64,000 nucleotides of DNA from assembly GCF_947488185.1 (NCBI RefSeq), contig NZ_CANKYM010000002.1, positions 1,033,408 to 1,097,407 of the forward strand, in the 5' to 3' direction. Source of the DNA: an uncultured Roseobacter sp. (GTDB taxonomy: Bacteria; Pseudomonadota; Alphaproteobacteria; Rhodobacterales; Rhodobacteraceae). Shown piece by piece: positions 7,910 through 17,800 of the stretch (positions are counted from its first letter, which is position 1; the number at the start of each line of letters is the position of its first letter). The notes beneath the pieces are model-generated. The model had not been told where the DNA came from and did not search any database. It was given only the letters and a program-made list of their open reading frames with translations. Both the position numbers and the translations under genes were made by a program.

Positions 7910-7944
7910 GCGGGGGAAGGACTACAAACATGAGGAGTGGACCC

Positions 7945-8502
7945 ATGGATATTGAGACAGGGCTGGAGCGCAAGTTCGCCCGATTTGGCGATGCGCTGGC
8001 CGTCGAAGACGGTTGCGTGATCAGCGGATATGCCAGCCTTTTCGGCGCGGTGGATCAGGGCAATGACGTGGTTGCGGCGGGGGCTTATGCTGCCTCGCTG
8101 TCGACGCTGACGGCCAAGGGCACCAAGGTGAAGATGCTGTGGCAGCACGATCCGACCCTGCCCATCGGGATCTGGGATGAGGTGCGCGAAGATGGCAAGG
8201 GCCTCTGGGTGAAGGGGCGTCTGCTCGACAGTGTCGCCAAGGGGCGCGAGGCCGCAGCGCTGATCGAGGCCGGGGCGATCGACGGGCTGTCCATCGGGTA
8301 TCGCACCCGCAAAGCCACCAAGAATTCCAAGGGCCAACGGCTCTTGACCGAACTGGAGCTTTGGGAGGTGTCACTGGTGACCTTCCCGATGCTGCCCAGT
8401 GCGCGGGTTGCGGGCAAGTCGGAGGAGACCGACCTTGACCGTTCCCTGCGCGACATGGCCGCCGTCTTCGCAGGCGCGCGCGCTGATCTGGCGCGCCGCT
8501 AA
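7945..8502 (+). CDS. GTA prohead protease g4
   Basis: HK97-type serine protease that trims the major capsid protein and scaffold during head maturation. The core motifs are ISGYASLFGAVDQGND, the MLWQHDPTLPIGIWDE strand with the catalytic His, and GLSIGYRTRKA followed by LTELELWEVSLVTFPMLPSA with the catalytic Ser region. The frame is open from 7834, but the ATG at 7945 lies behind a GAGGAG site and gives MDIETGLERKF, so 185 residues are assigned. The capsid gene follows after 70 bases. Confidence 0.92.
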   Translation: MDIETGLERKFARFGDALAVEDGCVISGYASLFGAVDQGNDVVAAGAYAASLSTLTAKGTKVKMLWQHDPTLPIGIWDEVREDGKGLWVKGRLLDSVAKGREAAALIEAGAIDGLSIGYRTRKATKNSKGQRLLTELELWEVSLVTFPMLPSARVAGKSEETDLDRSLRDMAAVFAGARADLARR

Positions 8503-8572
8503 CGCGCACCTGTCGTCCGGGTCGCACGAGGGGTTCGTGCGGCTCTCACACTACCACATAGAGGATTTGCCC

Positions 8573-9751
8573 ATGAGCAAGACCGCACCGAAGGCGGCGG
8601 GTGGGGAAGGTTTGTCCCCCGCTGAGGATGTCAGGCAGGCCGTGACCGGCTTTGTCACTGATTTCAAAAGCTTCCAAACCGAAATTGAATCGAAACTTCA
8701 ACAAACAGAAGAGCGACTGACCATGCTGGACCGAAAGACACACACTCCCCAACGCAGCCCTCTTGCAGGCGCTGTCGATGCTGGCGCACCCCATCAGAAG
8801 GCCTTTAACGCGTATCTGCGTTCCGGCGATGATGATGGTCTGCGCGGCCTTGAGATGGATGTGAAATCACTCTCGACGGCGGTGAACTCGGACGGCGGCT
8901 ATCTGGTCGATCCGCAGACGTCGGACACGGTGAAATCGGTTCTGAACGCAACCGCGTCCATCCGATCCATTGCCGCCGTGGTGAATGTCGAGGCGACGTC
9001 CTATGACGTTCTGGTGGATCACACCGATGTGGGTGCAGGCTGGGCGACCGAGGCCGGTACCACAACGGAAACGGACACCCCGCAGCTCGACCGCATCACC
9101 ATTCCGCTGCACGAGCTGAGCGCGCTGCCGAAAGCATCCCAGCGTCTGCTGGATGACAGCGCCTTTGACATCGAGACATGGTTGGCAAGCCGCATCGCAG
9201 ACAAGTTTGCGCGGGCCGAAGCCGCAGCCTTCGTTAACGGTGACGGTACCGATAAGCCCATGGGCTTTCTGAGCCACGCCTCCGTCGACAACGACGTCTG
9301 GACCTGGGGTAACCTCGGCTACGTTCCCACTGGTCAGAATGGCGACGTAAACGCGGATGCGATCATCGACCTGGTCTATGCGCTGGGGGCGGAATACCGC
9401 GCCAATGCAACCTTCGTGATGAACTCCAAGACAGCGGGTCTGGTGCGCAAGCTCAAGGACAATGACGGCCGCTTCCTGTGGTCGGATGGTCTGGCAACGG
9501 CAGAACCTGCGCGTCTGATGGGCTATCCGGTGCTGATCGCCGAGGACATGCCTGATGCGGCGACGGACGCGAATGCGATTGCCTTTGGCGACTTTGCAAA
9601 CGGCTACACCATTGCCGAGCGCCCCGATCTGCGTGTTCTGCGTGACCCGTTCAGCGCCAAGCCGCATGTCCTTTTCTATGCGACCAAGCGCGTGGGCGGT
9701 GATGTGAGCGACTATGCCGCGATCAAGCTGCTGAAATTCGGCACCTCCTGA
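8573..9751 (+). CDS. GTA major capsid protein g5
   Basis: HK97-fold subunit that builds the GTA head shell. The 392 residues begin with a charged coiled-coil region of about 100 residues (FKSFQTEIESKLQQTEERL), which the family uses as an internal scaffold removed by the g4 protease, followed by the capsid core (LSTAVNSDGGYLVDPQTSD onward). The frame extends upstream, but the ATG at 8573 follows AGAGGA and yields MSKTAPKAAGG. It is followed by a 159-base gap with a GC-rich hairpin, the largest gap in the head genes after the one before g3. Confidence 0.95.
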   Translation: MSKTAPKAAGGEGLSPAEDVRQAVTGFVTDFKSFQTEIESKLQQTEERLTMLDRKTHTPQRSPLAGAVDAGAPHQKAFNAYLRSGDDDGLRGLEMDVKSLSTAVNSDGGYLVDPQTSDTVKSVLNATASIRSIAAVVNVEATSYDVLVDHTDVGAGWATEAGTTTETDTPQLDRITIPLHELSALPKASQRLLDDSAFDIETWLASRIADKFARAEAAAFVNGDGTDKPMGFLSHASVDNDVWTWGNLGYVPTGQNGDVNADAIIDLVYALGAEYRANATFVMNSKTAGLVRKLKDNDGRFLWSDGLATAEPARLMGYPVLIAEDMPDAATDANAIAFGDFANGYTIAERPDLRVLRDPFSAKPHVLFYATKRVGGDVSDYAAIKLLKFGTS

Positions 9752-9771
9752 AGGATGTGACGATACCGGTG

Positions 9772-9789
9772 CCGGGGGATGCCCCCTGG
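9772..9789 (+). other. GC hairpin after the capsid gene
   Basis: CCGGGGG and CCCCTGG form a 7-base stem (one G-U pair) around a four-base loop, 21 bases after the g5 stop codon. No T run follows, so it is not a classic terminator. It could stabilise the abundant capsid message or slow transcription into the tail genes. The remaining gap up to 9910 shows no gene. Confidence 0.4.
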
Positions 9790-9910
9790 TGCCGGGCCGG
9801 GTGCGTGCCGGAACGTTTGTGTTGTCTAGCTGCTCCCCTCCGACCGAGCAATGCAGATGGGTGCGCGCCCGGTTCCTGAGTGGTGGAGCACAAGTAATTG
9901 GAGACATTCG

Positions 9911-10510
9911 ATGATGTTGATCGAAGAAACGACGGTGCCGGATGCGGCCCTACCAGTCGATGAATTCAAAGCGCATCTGCGGCTGGGCACCAGCTTTGGT
10001 CAGGATTCTGCGCAAGACGAGGTATTGAGCGGGTTTTTGCGGGCGGCCATGGCGGCGATTGAATCGCGCACCGGCAAGGTCTTGATGACCCGGCCTTTTA
10101 GCTGGTCGCTGACCTTCTGGCGCGATCGGGATTCGCAGATCCTGCCGGTTGCACCGATTTCGGCGCTGACGCGACTGTCGACCATTGCACGCGATGGCAG
10201 CGAAACCGAGATTGATGCCACGCAGTACTGGCTGCAGCGCGACAGTCAGCGGCCCCGTTTGCGGTCCGTTGGTGCGTGCCTGCCAGTGATCCCGCAAAAC
10301 GGGTCGGCCTCCATCGAGTTCGAGGCGGGCTACGGTCCGACGTGGCAGGATCTGCCCGCCGACTTGCGTCAGGCAGTGTTGTTGCTGGCCGCGCATTACT
10401 ACGAGTATCGCGACGAGACATCCCTGAGCGATGGCTGCATGCCCTTTGGCGTCAGCAGCCTGATCGAACGTTACAAGGTGATGCGCCTCGGGCCGGGAGC
10501 GATCCTGTGA
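9911..10510 (+). CDS. GTA head-tail adaptor g6
   Basis: Corresponds to g6, the adaptor ring bound under the portal in the R. capsulatus GTA. The 199 residues match the phage head-tail connector pattern: an N-terminal helical part (VDEFKAHLRLGTSFGQDSAQDEVLSGFLRAAMAAIESRTGK) and the WQDLPADLRQAVLLLAAHYYEYRDE helix near the end. The frame is open from 9851; the ATG at 9911 is chosen because it gives the usual MLIEETT beginning. Its stop codon overlaps the g7 GTG start. Confidence 0.9.
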   Translation: MMLIEETTVPDAALPVDEFKAHLRLGTSFGQDSAQDEVLSGFLRAAMAAIESRTGKVLMTRPFSWSLTFWRDRDSQILPVAPISALTRLSTIARDGSETEIDATQYWLQRDSQRPRLRSVGACLPVIPQNGSASIEFEAGYGPTWQDLPADLRQAVLLLAAHYYEYRDETSLSDGCMPFGVSSLIERYKVMRLGPGAIL

Positions 10511-10845
10511 AAACGCCTCGTCTGAACCGCCAGCTTGTGCTCGAGGCCCCTCAGCGGATTGAGGATGGCGCGGGCGGATATGTCGAAACCTGGCAGCCGC
10601 TCGGGACGCTTTGGGCGCAGGTCACCGAGCGTTCCGGTCGGGAGCTCGCGCAGTCCGGCGCACCAGTTTCGGCCATGAGCTACAAGATCGTCGTCCGGGG
10701 TGCGCCCTTCGGAGATGCCAAGCGGCCAAGGCCGGAGCAGCGATTTCGCGAAGGTGAGCGGGTGTTCGTCATCAAGGCCGTGGCTGAGAATGATGCAAAT
10801 GGCCGGTACATCACCTGCTTTGCAACAGAGGAGAGTACGGTATGA
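10507..10845 (+). CDS. GTA head closure (stopper) protein g7
   Basis: Member of the phage head-tail joining family that closes the portal channel below the adaptor. The 112 residues contain LNRQLVLEAPQRIEDGAGGYVETWQPLGTLWAQV, the family's N-terminal beta segment with the conserved tryptophans. The frame is open far upstream but only inside g6. The GTG at 10507, in a GTGA overlap with the g6 stop, gives the proper length. It overlaps g8 by four bases (ATGA). Confidence 0.88.
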   Translation: MKTPRLNRQLVLEAPQRIEDGAGGYVETWQPLGTLWAQVTERSGRELAQSGAPVSAMSYKIVVRGAPFGDAKRPRPEQRFREGERVFVIKAVAENDANGRYITCFATEESTV

Positions 10846-11252
10846 GTTACGCCATGTCGGGCGCGCTTCAGGCCGCCATATACGAGGCCCTCGTTAATGA
10901 TGCGACCCTTGGCGGATTGATCGGCCGGGATGTCTATGATGCGGTACCCAGTGGTGATTTGCCCGAAACCTACGTGAGTCTCGGGCGGGAGCAGGCGCGT
11001 GATGCGTCCGATCAGACCGGTAACGGCGCGCTGCATACGGTCGAGATTTCAGTCTTCACCAAACAGCCCGGATTTACCGGTGCCAAGGCAGTTGCAACAG
11101 CGATCTCGGACGCGTTGCAAGACAGTGATCTGGTGCTGAGCCGAGGGCGTCTTGTCTTTCTCAGATTTCAGCGGGCCGAGGCCCGGCGGATCGACTCCAA
11201 TGCCGGGCGCGAGATCCGGATGCGGTTTCGAGCCCGCGTCGAAGATGAATAA
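10842..11252 (+). CDS. GTA tail terminator g8 (DUF3168)
   Basis: Caps the head-proximal end of the tail tube. The 136-residue protein fits the DUF3168 family: the N-terminal helix LQAAIYEALVNDATLGGLIGRDVYDAVP, then ETYVSLG and HTVEISVFTKQPGF. It starts in an ATGA overlap with g7 and ends 28 bases before g9, which has its own GGAGAT site. Order, size and motifs match the R. capsulatus cluster. Confidence 0.9.
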   Translation: MSYAMSGALQAAIYEALVNDATLGGLIGRDVYDAVPSGDLPETYVSLGREQARDASDQTGNGALHTVEISVFTKQPGFTGAKAVATAISDALQDSDLVLSRGRLVFLRFQRAEARRIDSNAGREIRMRFRARVEDE

Positions 11253-11280
11253 CCTTTAGACTTCAAACAGGAGATAACCC

Positions 11281-11694
11281 ATGGGTGCTCAGAACGGAAA
11301 AGACCTTTTGGTGAAGGTCGACATGACGGACAGCGGTTCGTTCACCACACTGGCAGGTCTGCGTGCCACGCGGGTCAGTTTCAACGCCGAAACGATTGAT
11401 ATCACCAGCCTGGAGAGCCAGGGCGGGTGGCGCGAGCTGCTGTCCGGTGCGGGAGTGCGGTCGGTGTCGATCAGCGGGTCGGGCGTGTTCCGCGACGCGG
11501 ATACCGACGAGCGCGCGCGTCAGCTGTTCTTTGACGGCGAGGCGCCGAGCTTTCAGGTCGTGATCCCCGATTTCGGCATTGTCGAGGGGCCGTTCCAGGT
11601 GACCTCCATTGAGTACGGGGGCAGCCACAATGGCGAGGCAACTTATGAGTTGTCGTTGGCCAGTGCTGGTTCTCTGAGCTTCACGGCGATCTGA
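11281..11694 (+). CDS. GTA major tail tube protein g9
   Basis: Forms the stacked rings of the tail tube. The 137 residues follow the TP901-1-type major tail protein pattern: MGAQNGKDLLVKVD at the start, LRATRVSFNAETIDITSLESQGGWRELL in the middle and the immunoglobulin-like end with YGGSHNGEATYELSLASAG. An AGGAGAT site lies ahead of the ATG. Two bases separate it from g10. Confidence 0.93.
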   Translation: MGAQNGKDLLVKVDMTDSGSFTTLAGLRATRVSFNAETIDITSLESQGGWRELLSGAGVRSVSISGSGVFRDADTDERARQLFFDGEAPSFQVVIPDFGIVEGPFQVTSIEYGGSHNGEATYELSLASAGSLSFTAI

Positions 11695-11696
11695 TC

Positions 11697-12014
11697 ATGG
11701 CAAATCCCTGGAGGGGCGATGTCGCCTTGATCATAGATGGTCAGTCTCATGTGATGCGTCTGACATTGGGGGCGCTGGCAGAGTTGGAGGCCGCGCTGGA
11801 GGCGGATTCGCTGATGGCGATGGTCGAGCGTTTTGAAGGCGGGAGTTTCACCAGTCAGGATGTCCTTGCGCTGTTACGCGCGGGGCTGACGGGTGGGAAA
11901 TGCGGGGTGTCCGATGATGCCCTTTACCATGCACAGATCGAAGGCGGTCCGATCGCAGCAGCAAAGGCAGCGGCAGAGCTTTTGGCGCGGGCCTTCACGG
12001 TGCCTGCGGCATGA
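11697..12014 (+). CDS. GTA g10 protein (putative tail assembly chaperone)
   Basis: A 105-residue member of the gene transfer agent g10 family, recognised from the opening ANPWRGDVALIIDGQSHVMRLTLGALAELE and from its place between tail tube and tape measure genes. Phage genes at this place usually encode chaperones that keep the tape measure soluble; that role is inferred here. Its stop overlaps the g10.1 start (ATGA). No slippery heptamer for a programmed frameshift was noticed. Confidence 0.85.
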   Translation: MANPWRGDVALIIDGQSHVMRLTLGALAELEAALEADSLMAMVERFEGGSFTSQDVLALLRAGLTGGKCGVSDDALYHAQIEGGPIAAAKAAAELLARAFTVPAA

Positions 12015-12220
12015 GCCGGCTGGACTGGCCCGCCCTGATGCGGGTGGGCCTGCGTGGAGTTGGCTTGCATCCGGATGTGTTCTGGGCGCTGACACCTGCC
12101 GAATTTCAGTTGATGCTGGGCGATCCGACAAAATCCGGACCGCTGTTGAGCACCGGTTTGGAGGCCCTGATGACGGCCTATCCGGACAAGGACAATAAGG
12201 ACGATTGCGATGACGGATGA
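12011..12220 (+). CDS. GTA g10.1 protein (phage tail assembly chaperone family)
   Basis: A 69-residue protein with DWPALMRVGLRGVGLHPDVFWALTPAEFQLMLG, the signature of the small tail assembly chaperone of GTA clusters (rcc01693 type). It overlaps g10 by four bases and g11 by eleven, so all three are probably translated in coupling. The C-terminal tail is rich in Asp and Lys (YPDKDNKDDCDDG). Confidence 0.85.
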   Translation: MSRLDWPALMRVGLRGVGLHPDVFWALTPAEFQLMLGDPTKSGPLLSTGLEALMTAYPDKDNKDDCDDG

Positions 12221-12869
12221 GAGCGGTTTTGAAGATCTGGAAGGGCGCGCGGAGGGGCTAAACGACACGTTGGGCCAGACCAGTGTTCTCGTCTCGGGGT
12301 TCGATAGCGAACTGCGGCGGATGAAGACGTCGCTGGAAGCGACGGGGCGCGATATTGCGGCCCTGGAACGCGGCCTGACCCGCGGATTGCGGCGTGCGTT
12401 CGATGGAGTCGTTTTCGATGGGGCGAGTCTATCGGACGCGTTGAACACCCTTGCCAACAGCATGGTAGAAACGGCCTATAGCGCCGCCATCAACCCGGTG
12501 ACAAAGCATGCCGGTGGGCTGTTGGCGCAGGGTGTCGACGGGTTGTTGGGTAGTATTCTGCCCTTTGCAGATGGCGCCCCTTTTAGTCAGGGTCGTGTGA
12601 TGCCCTTTGCAACCGGTGGGATCGTCAGCGGTGCCACACCTTTTGGCATGCGTGGCGGTATGGGCGTGATGGGTGAGGCCGGTCCGGAGGCCATCATGCC
12701 GCTGGCCCGCGGTCCGGACGGCAAACTCGGCGTGCGCGGTGCGGGCGGCGGTGGTCAGACCGTCGTGATGAATATCTCGACCCCCGACGTTCAGGGGTTC
12801 CAACGCAGTCAGGGGCAGATCGCTGCCCAGATGACCCGTGCCTTGGGGCGCGGGCAACGCAACCGGTAA
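12210..12869 (+). CDS. GTA tape measure protein g11
   Basis: Sets tail length; the GTA tail is short and the protein is accordingly only 219 residues. The N-terminal half is helical (ELRRMKTSLEATGRDIAALERGL). The C-terminal part has the family motif FATGGIVSGATPF and GEAGPEAIMPLARGPDGKLGV found at the end of many tape measure proteins, followed by a Gly-rich stretch and QTVVMNISTPD. It begins inside g10.1. Confidence 0.9.
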   Translation: MTDESGFEDLEGRAEGLNDTLGQTSVLVSGFDSELRRMKTSLEATGRDIAALERGLTRGLRRAFDGVVFDGASLSDALNTLANSMVETAYSAAINPVTKHAGGLLAQGVDGLLGSILPFADGAPFSQGRVMPFATGGIVSGATPFGMRGGMGVMGEAGPEAIMPLARGPDGKLGVRGAGGGGQTVVMNISTPDVQGFQRSQGQIAAQMTRALGRGQRNR

Positions 12870-12887
12870 CGCGAGGGGAGCAGGATT

Positions 12888-13520
12888 ATGCAGTTTCATG
12901 AAGTCAGATTTCCAGCCACGCTGAGCTTTGGGTCAGTTGGCGGTCCGGAACGCCGTACGGATGTTGTGACGATCAGCAACGGATATGAAGAGCGCAACTC
13001 TCCATGGGCGCATTCGCGCAGGCGGTATGACGCAGGGATGGGCATGCGGTCACTGGATGACGTCGAGACCTTAATCGCCTTCTTCGAGGCGCGTTTCGGC
13101 CAGCTTTTCGGGTTTCGCTGGAAGGACTGGTCGGATTATCGTTCGTCCAAGCCGTCGCTGGATATCACCGCTTTCGATCAGGCCTTGGGAACCGGGGATG
13201 GCGTGCAAACCGAGTTTGCGCTGCAAAAGACTTACCAGTCGGGCGCCCATGGATACAGCCGCCCAATCAGCAAGCCGGTTGCGGAAACCGTGCGGGTTGG
13301 TGTGGGTGGTGTCGAGCTGCAGGAAACCATTGACTACGCGCTCGATCTTACGAGCGGCGCAATCACCTTTGCACAGCCCCCAGTCGCTGGCGCCGATGTC
13401 TCCGCAGGGTTTGAGTTTGATGTTCCGGTGCGTTTTGACACCGACCGCATTCAGACCAGTATCGCCAGTTTTCAGGCTGGCGAAGTGCCCAATGTCCCTA
13501 TTGTGGAGGTACGCATCTGA
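12888..13520 (+). CDS. GTA distal tail protein g12 (DUF2460)
   Basis: Forms the ring at the end of the tail tube. The 210 residues follow the DUF2460 family: FHEVRFPATLSFGSVGGPER, then RYDAGMGMRSLDDVETLIAFFEARFGQLFGFRWKD and the closing FDVPVRFDTDRIQTSIASF. A GAGGGGAGCAGG region precedes the ATG. The stop codon overlaps the next start (TGATG). From here on the GTA genes look less GC-rich than the head genes. Confidence 0.92.
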   Translation: MQFHEVRFPATLSFGSVGGPERRTDVVTISNGYEERNSPWAHSRRRYDAGMGMRSLDDVETLIAFFEARFGQLFGFRWKDWSDYRSSKPSLDITAFDQALGTGDGVQTEFALQKTYQSGAHGYSRPISKPVAETVRVGVGGVELQETIDYALDLTSGAITFAQPPVAGADVSAGFEFDVPVRFDTDRIQTSIASFQAGEVPNVPIVEVRI

Positions 13521-14407
13521 TGTCGCAAATGGATGCAGGATTGCAGGCCCATCTTGAGGGCGGGCTGACCACCGTGGCGCACGCATGGGCTATTGAGCGC
13601 AAGGACGGTGTTATACTTGGCTTCACCGATCATGATCGGGAGCTGACTTTCGACGGTATCACCTTTCGCGCGGATACAGGCCTAAGCGCCCTGGCGCTGT
13701 CACAGAGCACGGGCCTGTCGGTGGACAACACCGAAGCCCTTGGGGCGCTGAGCGATTTGTCGATCCGCGAGGATGAGATCGAGCAAGGCCGTTTTGACGA
13801 GGCTGAGGTGCGCGCTTGGCTGGTGAATTGGAATGACGTATCGCAGCGTTGGCTGCAGTTCCGTGGCACGATTGGTGAACTGCGTCGCGCGGATGGTGGT
13901 TTCCAGGCAGAGTTGCGGGGGCTCACCGAATTGCTGAACCGGCCCTTGGGGCGCGTTTACCAGAAGCCGTGTACGGCTGTCTTGGGCGACAGGGCCTGCC
14001 GGTTTGATTTGACGGCGCCGGGGTATTCCATCGACTTGCCGATTGAGACGGTGACCCAGGCGCGCGTGTTTCGGTGGGCAGGCTTCGGCGGATTCGATGC
14101 AAGCTGGTTTGCGCGGGGGCGGTTGGAAGTTCTGACCGGTTCGGCAAAAGGCCTTTGGGGAATGGTCAAGCAGGACCGGTTCGAAGGCGCTGACCGCGTG
14201 ATCGAACTTTGGGAGCCGATGCGCAGCCCGCTGGAGGCTGGCACTGTCGTGCGTCTGATCGCCGGATGCGACAAACGCAGCGAAACCTGCCGCGTGAAGT
14301 TCGCCAATCTCGCCAACTTCCAAGGCTTTCCGGATGTCCCGGGCGAAGACTGGATGATGGCAGTACCGAAATCCACGGGCGCGAACACCGGTGGGAGCTT
14401 GAGATGA
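13520..14407 (+). CDS. GTA tail hub protein g13 (DUF2163)
   Basis: Hub protein of the GTA baseplate. The 295 residues show the DUF2163 features: HAWAIERKDGVILGFTDHDREL and FRADTGLSALALSQSTGLSVDN at the start, and a C-terminal domain with paired cysteines (GCDKRSETCRVKFANLANFQGFPDVPGED) that in the R. capsulatus homologue binds an iron-sulfur cluster. Several cysteines in PCTAVLGDRACRFDL are in keeping with that. It overlaps g12 by one base and g14 by four. Confidence 0.91.
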   Translation: MSQMDAGLQAHLEGGLTTVAHAWAIERKDGVILGFTDHDRELTFDGITFRADTGLSALALSQSTGLSVDNTEALGALSDLSIREDEIEQGRFDEAEVRAWLVNWNDVSQRWLQFRGTIGELRRADGGFQAELRGLTELLNRPLGRVYQKPCTAVLGDRACRFDLTAPGYSIDLPIETVTQARVFRWAGFGGFDASWFARGRLEVLTGSAKGLWGMVKQDRFEGADRVIELWEPMRSPLEAGTVVRLIAGCDKRSETCRVKFANLANFQGFPDVPGEDWMMAVPKSTGANTGGSLR

Positions 14408-14850
14408 CACCGCTTCAACAAAATATCGTGACTGAGGCGCGGGACTGGATTGGCACGCCCTATGTCCACCAGTCGGCAGTCAAGGGCGCGGGCACTGATT
14501 GCCTTGGGCTATTGCGGGGGATTTGGCGGGTGCTTTACGGCGATGAGCCCGAAAACGTGCCGGCCTATTCCATGGATTGGTCCGAACCACAGGGTGAAGA
14601 ACGTTTGTGGAATGCTGCACTGCGCCACCTGCACCCGAAAGACCTGAAGGATGAGGCCCCGGGCGACGTCCTGCTTTTCCGCATGCGCAGCAGTGCGGTG
14701 GCCAAGCATCTGGGCGTCGTCGGGCGCGTTGGCTCAAACCCGAGTTTCGTTCACGCATATTCGCGCTTTGGTGTGGTGGAGAGCTCTCTCAGCCTGCCGT
14801 GGCGCCGCCGGGTGGTTGCTCGGTTTACATTTCCTGAGGAGGCCAGCTGA
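14404..14850 (+). CDS. GTA cell wall peptidase g14 (NlpC/P60)
   Basis: Cysteine peptidase that opens the recipient's peptidoglycan during GTA entry. The 148-residue protein has the catalytic cysteine in GAGTDCLGLLRGIW and a histidine in AVAKHLGVVGRV, with WIGTPYVHQSAVKG before the cysteine as in NlpC/P60 proteins. The frame is open from 14209 inside g13, but the ATG at 14404 (ATGA overlap with the g13 stop) gives the expected MTPLQQNIVTEARDW beginning. It overlaps g15 by one base. Confidence 0.92.
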   Translation: MTPLQQNIVTEARDWIGTPYVHQSAVKGAGTDCLGLLRGIWRVLYGDEPENVPAYSMDWSEPQGEERLWNAALRHLHPKDLKDEAPGDVLLFRMRSSAVAKHLGVVGRVGSNPSFVHAYSRFGVVESSLSLPWRRRVVARFTFPEEAS

Positions 14851-17800
14851 TGGCGACGCTAGTTCTTTCTACTGTAGGCGCTGCGGTTGGCGGTTCCATC
14901 GGGGGTACGGTGGCAGGTCTATCGACGGCCGTCATCGGGCGGGCTGTTGGGGCAACCATCGGTCGCGTGATCGATCAGAAACTCCTGGGGCAAGGCTCCG
15001 ACGTTGTCGAGACGGGCAAGGTCGACCGGTTCCGGATTTCGAGTGTTGGTGAGGGGGAAGCGTTGGCCCAGGTCTATGGACGCATGCGTCTGGGTGGACA
15101 GGTGATCTGGGCTTCGGATTTTGCCGAGACCGTCACCGTGGCAGGCGGCGGTGGCGGCGGTAAGGGTGCCCCAAGCCAGCCAAAGTCGCAAACCCGCAGC
15201 TATTCCTACTCGGTCAATCTGGCCGTCGCCATTTGCGAGGGTGAAATCACGCGTATCGGACGGATCTGGGCCAATGGCGAAGAAATTGCGCCGGATGACT
15301 TGAACATGCGAGTCTACCGTGGCGCGGCTGATCAGTTGCCGGACCCGGTAATTGAGGCAATCGAGGGGACCGGTATGGTTCCGGCCTACCGTGGCACAGC
15401 CTACGTGGTTTTTGAGAACCTCTCGCTGGAACGGTTCGGAAATCGGGTGCCTCAGTTTTCCTTTGAGGTATCACGCCCGGAACAGGTTACCGAACCCGAT
15501 GCGGATCAGGCGCTGACTTATGCAATTAAAAGCGTGGCGGTGATACCCGGCACGGGAGAGTATTCGCTGGCCACGACGCCGGTGCATTACACCAGCGGTC
15601 CCGGTAGTCGCTGGAGTGCCAATGTGAACACCCCGGCAGAGAAGACTGATTTTGCAGCATCACTGGAGACTTTGAGCGACGAACTGCCAAATTGTCAGGC
15701 GGCATCGCTTGTCGTTTCCTGGTTTGGTAACGATTTGCGCTGCGGAACCTGCGAAGTGCGTCCAAAGGTTGAGAAAAAGCAGTACGAAGGCGAAAATATG
15801 CATTGGTCGGTCGCGGGGTTGAACCGGAGTTCAGCCGAGACAATGCCGCTGGAAAACGAACGCCCAATTTATGGAGGGACGCCGACCGATCAATCCGTAG
15901 TACAGGCCATTCAGGCGATGCATACGGCGGGCAAGGAAGTGTTGTTTTACCCCTTCATTCTGATGGATCAATTGAGCGACAATGTCCTGCCGAACCCTTA
16001 TACGCCGGAAGAATCGCAACCACGGCTGCCATGGCGTGGACGGATTACGCTCTCTGTGGCACCTGGCGTCGCGGGATCGCCTGATGGGACTGCAGGCGCA
16101 GATGCGGAAGTCGAGGCGTTCTTCGGAACAGCGAAGGCTGCCGATTTTTCAACCTCCGGAAAATCTGTTGTGTACAGCGGACCTCAAGAGTGGTCGTTTT
16201 CCCGGTTTATCCTGCATTATGCGGCGCTCTGCAAAGCTGCAGGAGGGGTCGAAGCGTTTTGTATCGGCACCGAGATGCGCGGCCTAACGCAAATCAGAGG
16301 ATCGGGAAATCGCTTTGTTGCCGTTGAGCGCTTGCAAGCACTCGCCGCCGACGTGCGCAGTATTCTCGGCCCTGATGTCAAAATCAGTTATGCTGCGGAT
16401 TGGAGCGAGTACTTTGGCTACCAGCCGCAGGATGGGTCGAATGATCGGTATTTTCATCTCGACCCGCTGTGGGCGGATCCCAACATCGATTTTATCGGTA
16501 TCGACAACTACATGCCGATGTCGGACTGGCGCGAGGGGGATGACCACCTCGATGCCGATGTCGGGTCCATTTATGATCTCGATTACCTGCGCAGCAATAT
16601 CGCCGGGGGGGAAGGGTATGATTGGTATTATGCGTCGGATGAGGATGCGGCAGCCCAGATCCGAACGCCCATTGAGGACGGTGCGCACAACGAGCCATGG
16701 GTTTATCGGTACAAGGATATCAAAAACTGGTGGTCAAACGAACATTACGAGCGCATTGCAGGGATTAGGGCTGCCACAGCGACCCCCTGGGTGCCGAACT
16801 CCAAGCCGATCTGGTTTACTGAAATGGGCTGTGCATCGGTTGATAAAGGCACAAATCAGCCCAATAAGTTCCTGGATATGAAATCCTCAGAAAGCAGCCT
16901 GCCGAAGTTCTCGAACGGAGCGCGGGACGATTTTGTTCAGGCACAGTACCTGCGTGCGATGGTGACATTCTGGGGCGATGAGACCAATAACCCGGTTTCC
17001 GCCACCTACGGTGGGCCAATGGTAGACATGGATCGCGCCTTTGTCTGGGCATGGGACGCGCGCCCGTATCCCTATTTCCCCAATAATTCAGCGCTTTGGA
17101 GCGATTCGGAAAACTACGCGCGCGGCCATTGGATTAATGGAAGAACGTCAGCGCGGTCTCTGGCGTCTGTCGTAAGCGAGATTTGTCATAAGGCCGGTGT
17201 CGTAGATTTCGACACGAGTCAGCTTTACGGAAATGTCCGTGGGTACCTGGTCAACGACGTGAACGATGCACGTGCGTCACTGCAGCCTCTGATGCTGCGC
17301 TATTCCTTTGATGCTGTGGAGCGTGATGGCCAGTTGGTTTTCCGCATGCGGAACGGTCAGAACCCTGTGCCGCTGGATCGGAGTATTCTGGCGCTGAGTG
17401 ATGAGCTGGACGGGACCGTTGAACAATCGCGCTCGGCACAGGCCGAGATGGCAGGACGTGTAAGGTTGCGTTTCGTTCAGGCCGATGCCGATTTCGATGT
17501 GCTTGCCGAAGAGGCTGTCTTGGCGGACGAGCGCACGCATTCTGTCTCCACCTCTGAAGTCCCGATTGCCCTGACCCGCGGAGAGGGGCGGCAAACTGCC
17601 GAACGGTGGTTGACCGAAGCGCGCATCGCCCGCGATGCGATACGCTTTGCCCTGCCGCCCTCCTGCCTGACCATGGGGGCGGGCGATGTCATTGAATTGC
17701 AGGCCGATCAATCGGAAGGGCGAGCCTTGTACCGCATAGACCGGGTTGAACAGGGGATGCTGCAGATCGTTGAAGCCATTCGGATTGAGCCGGATGTCTA

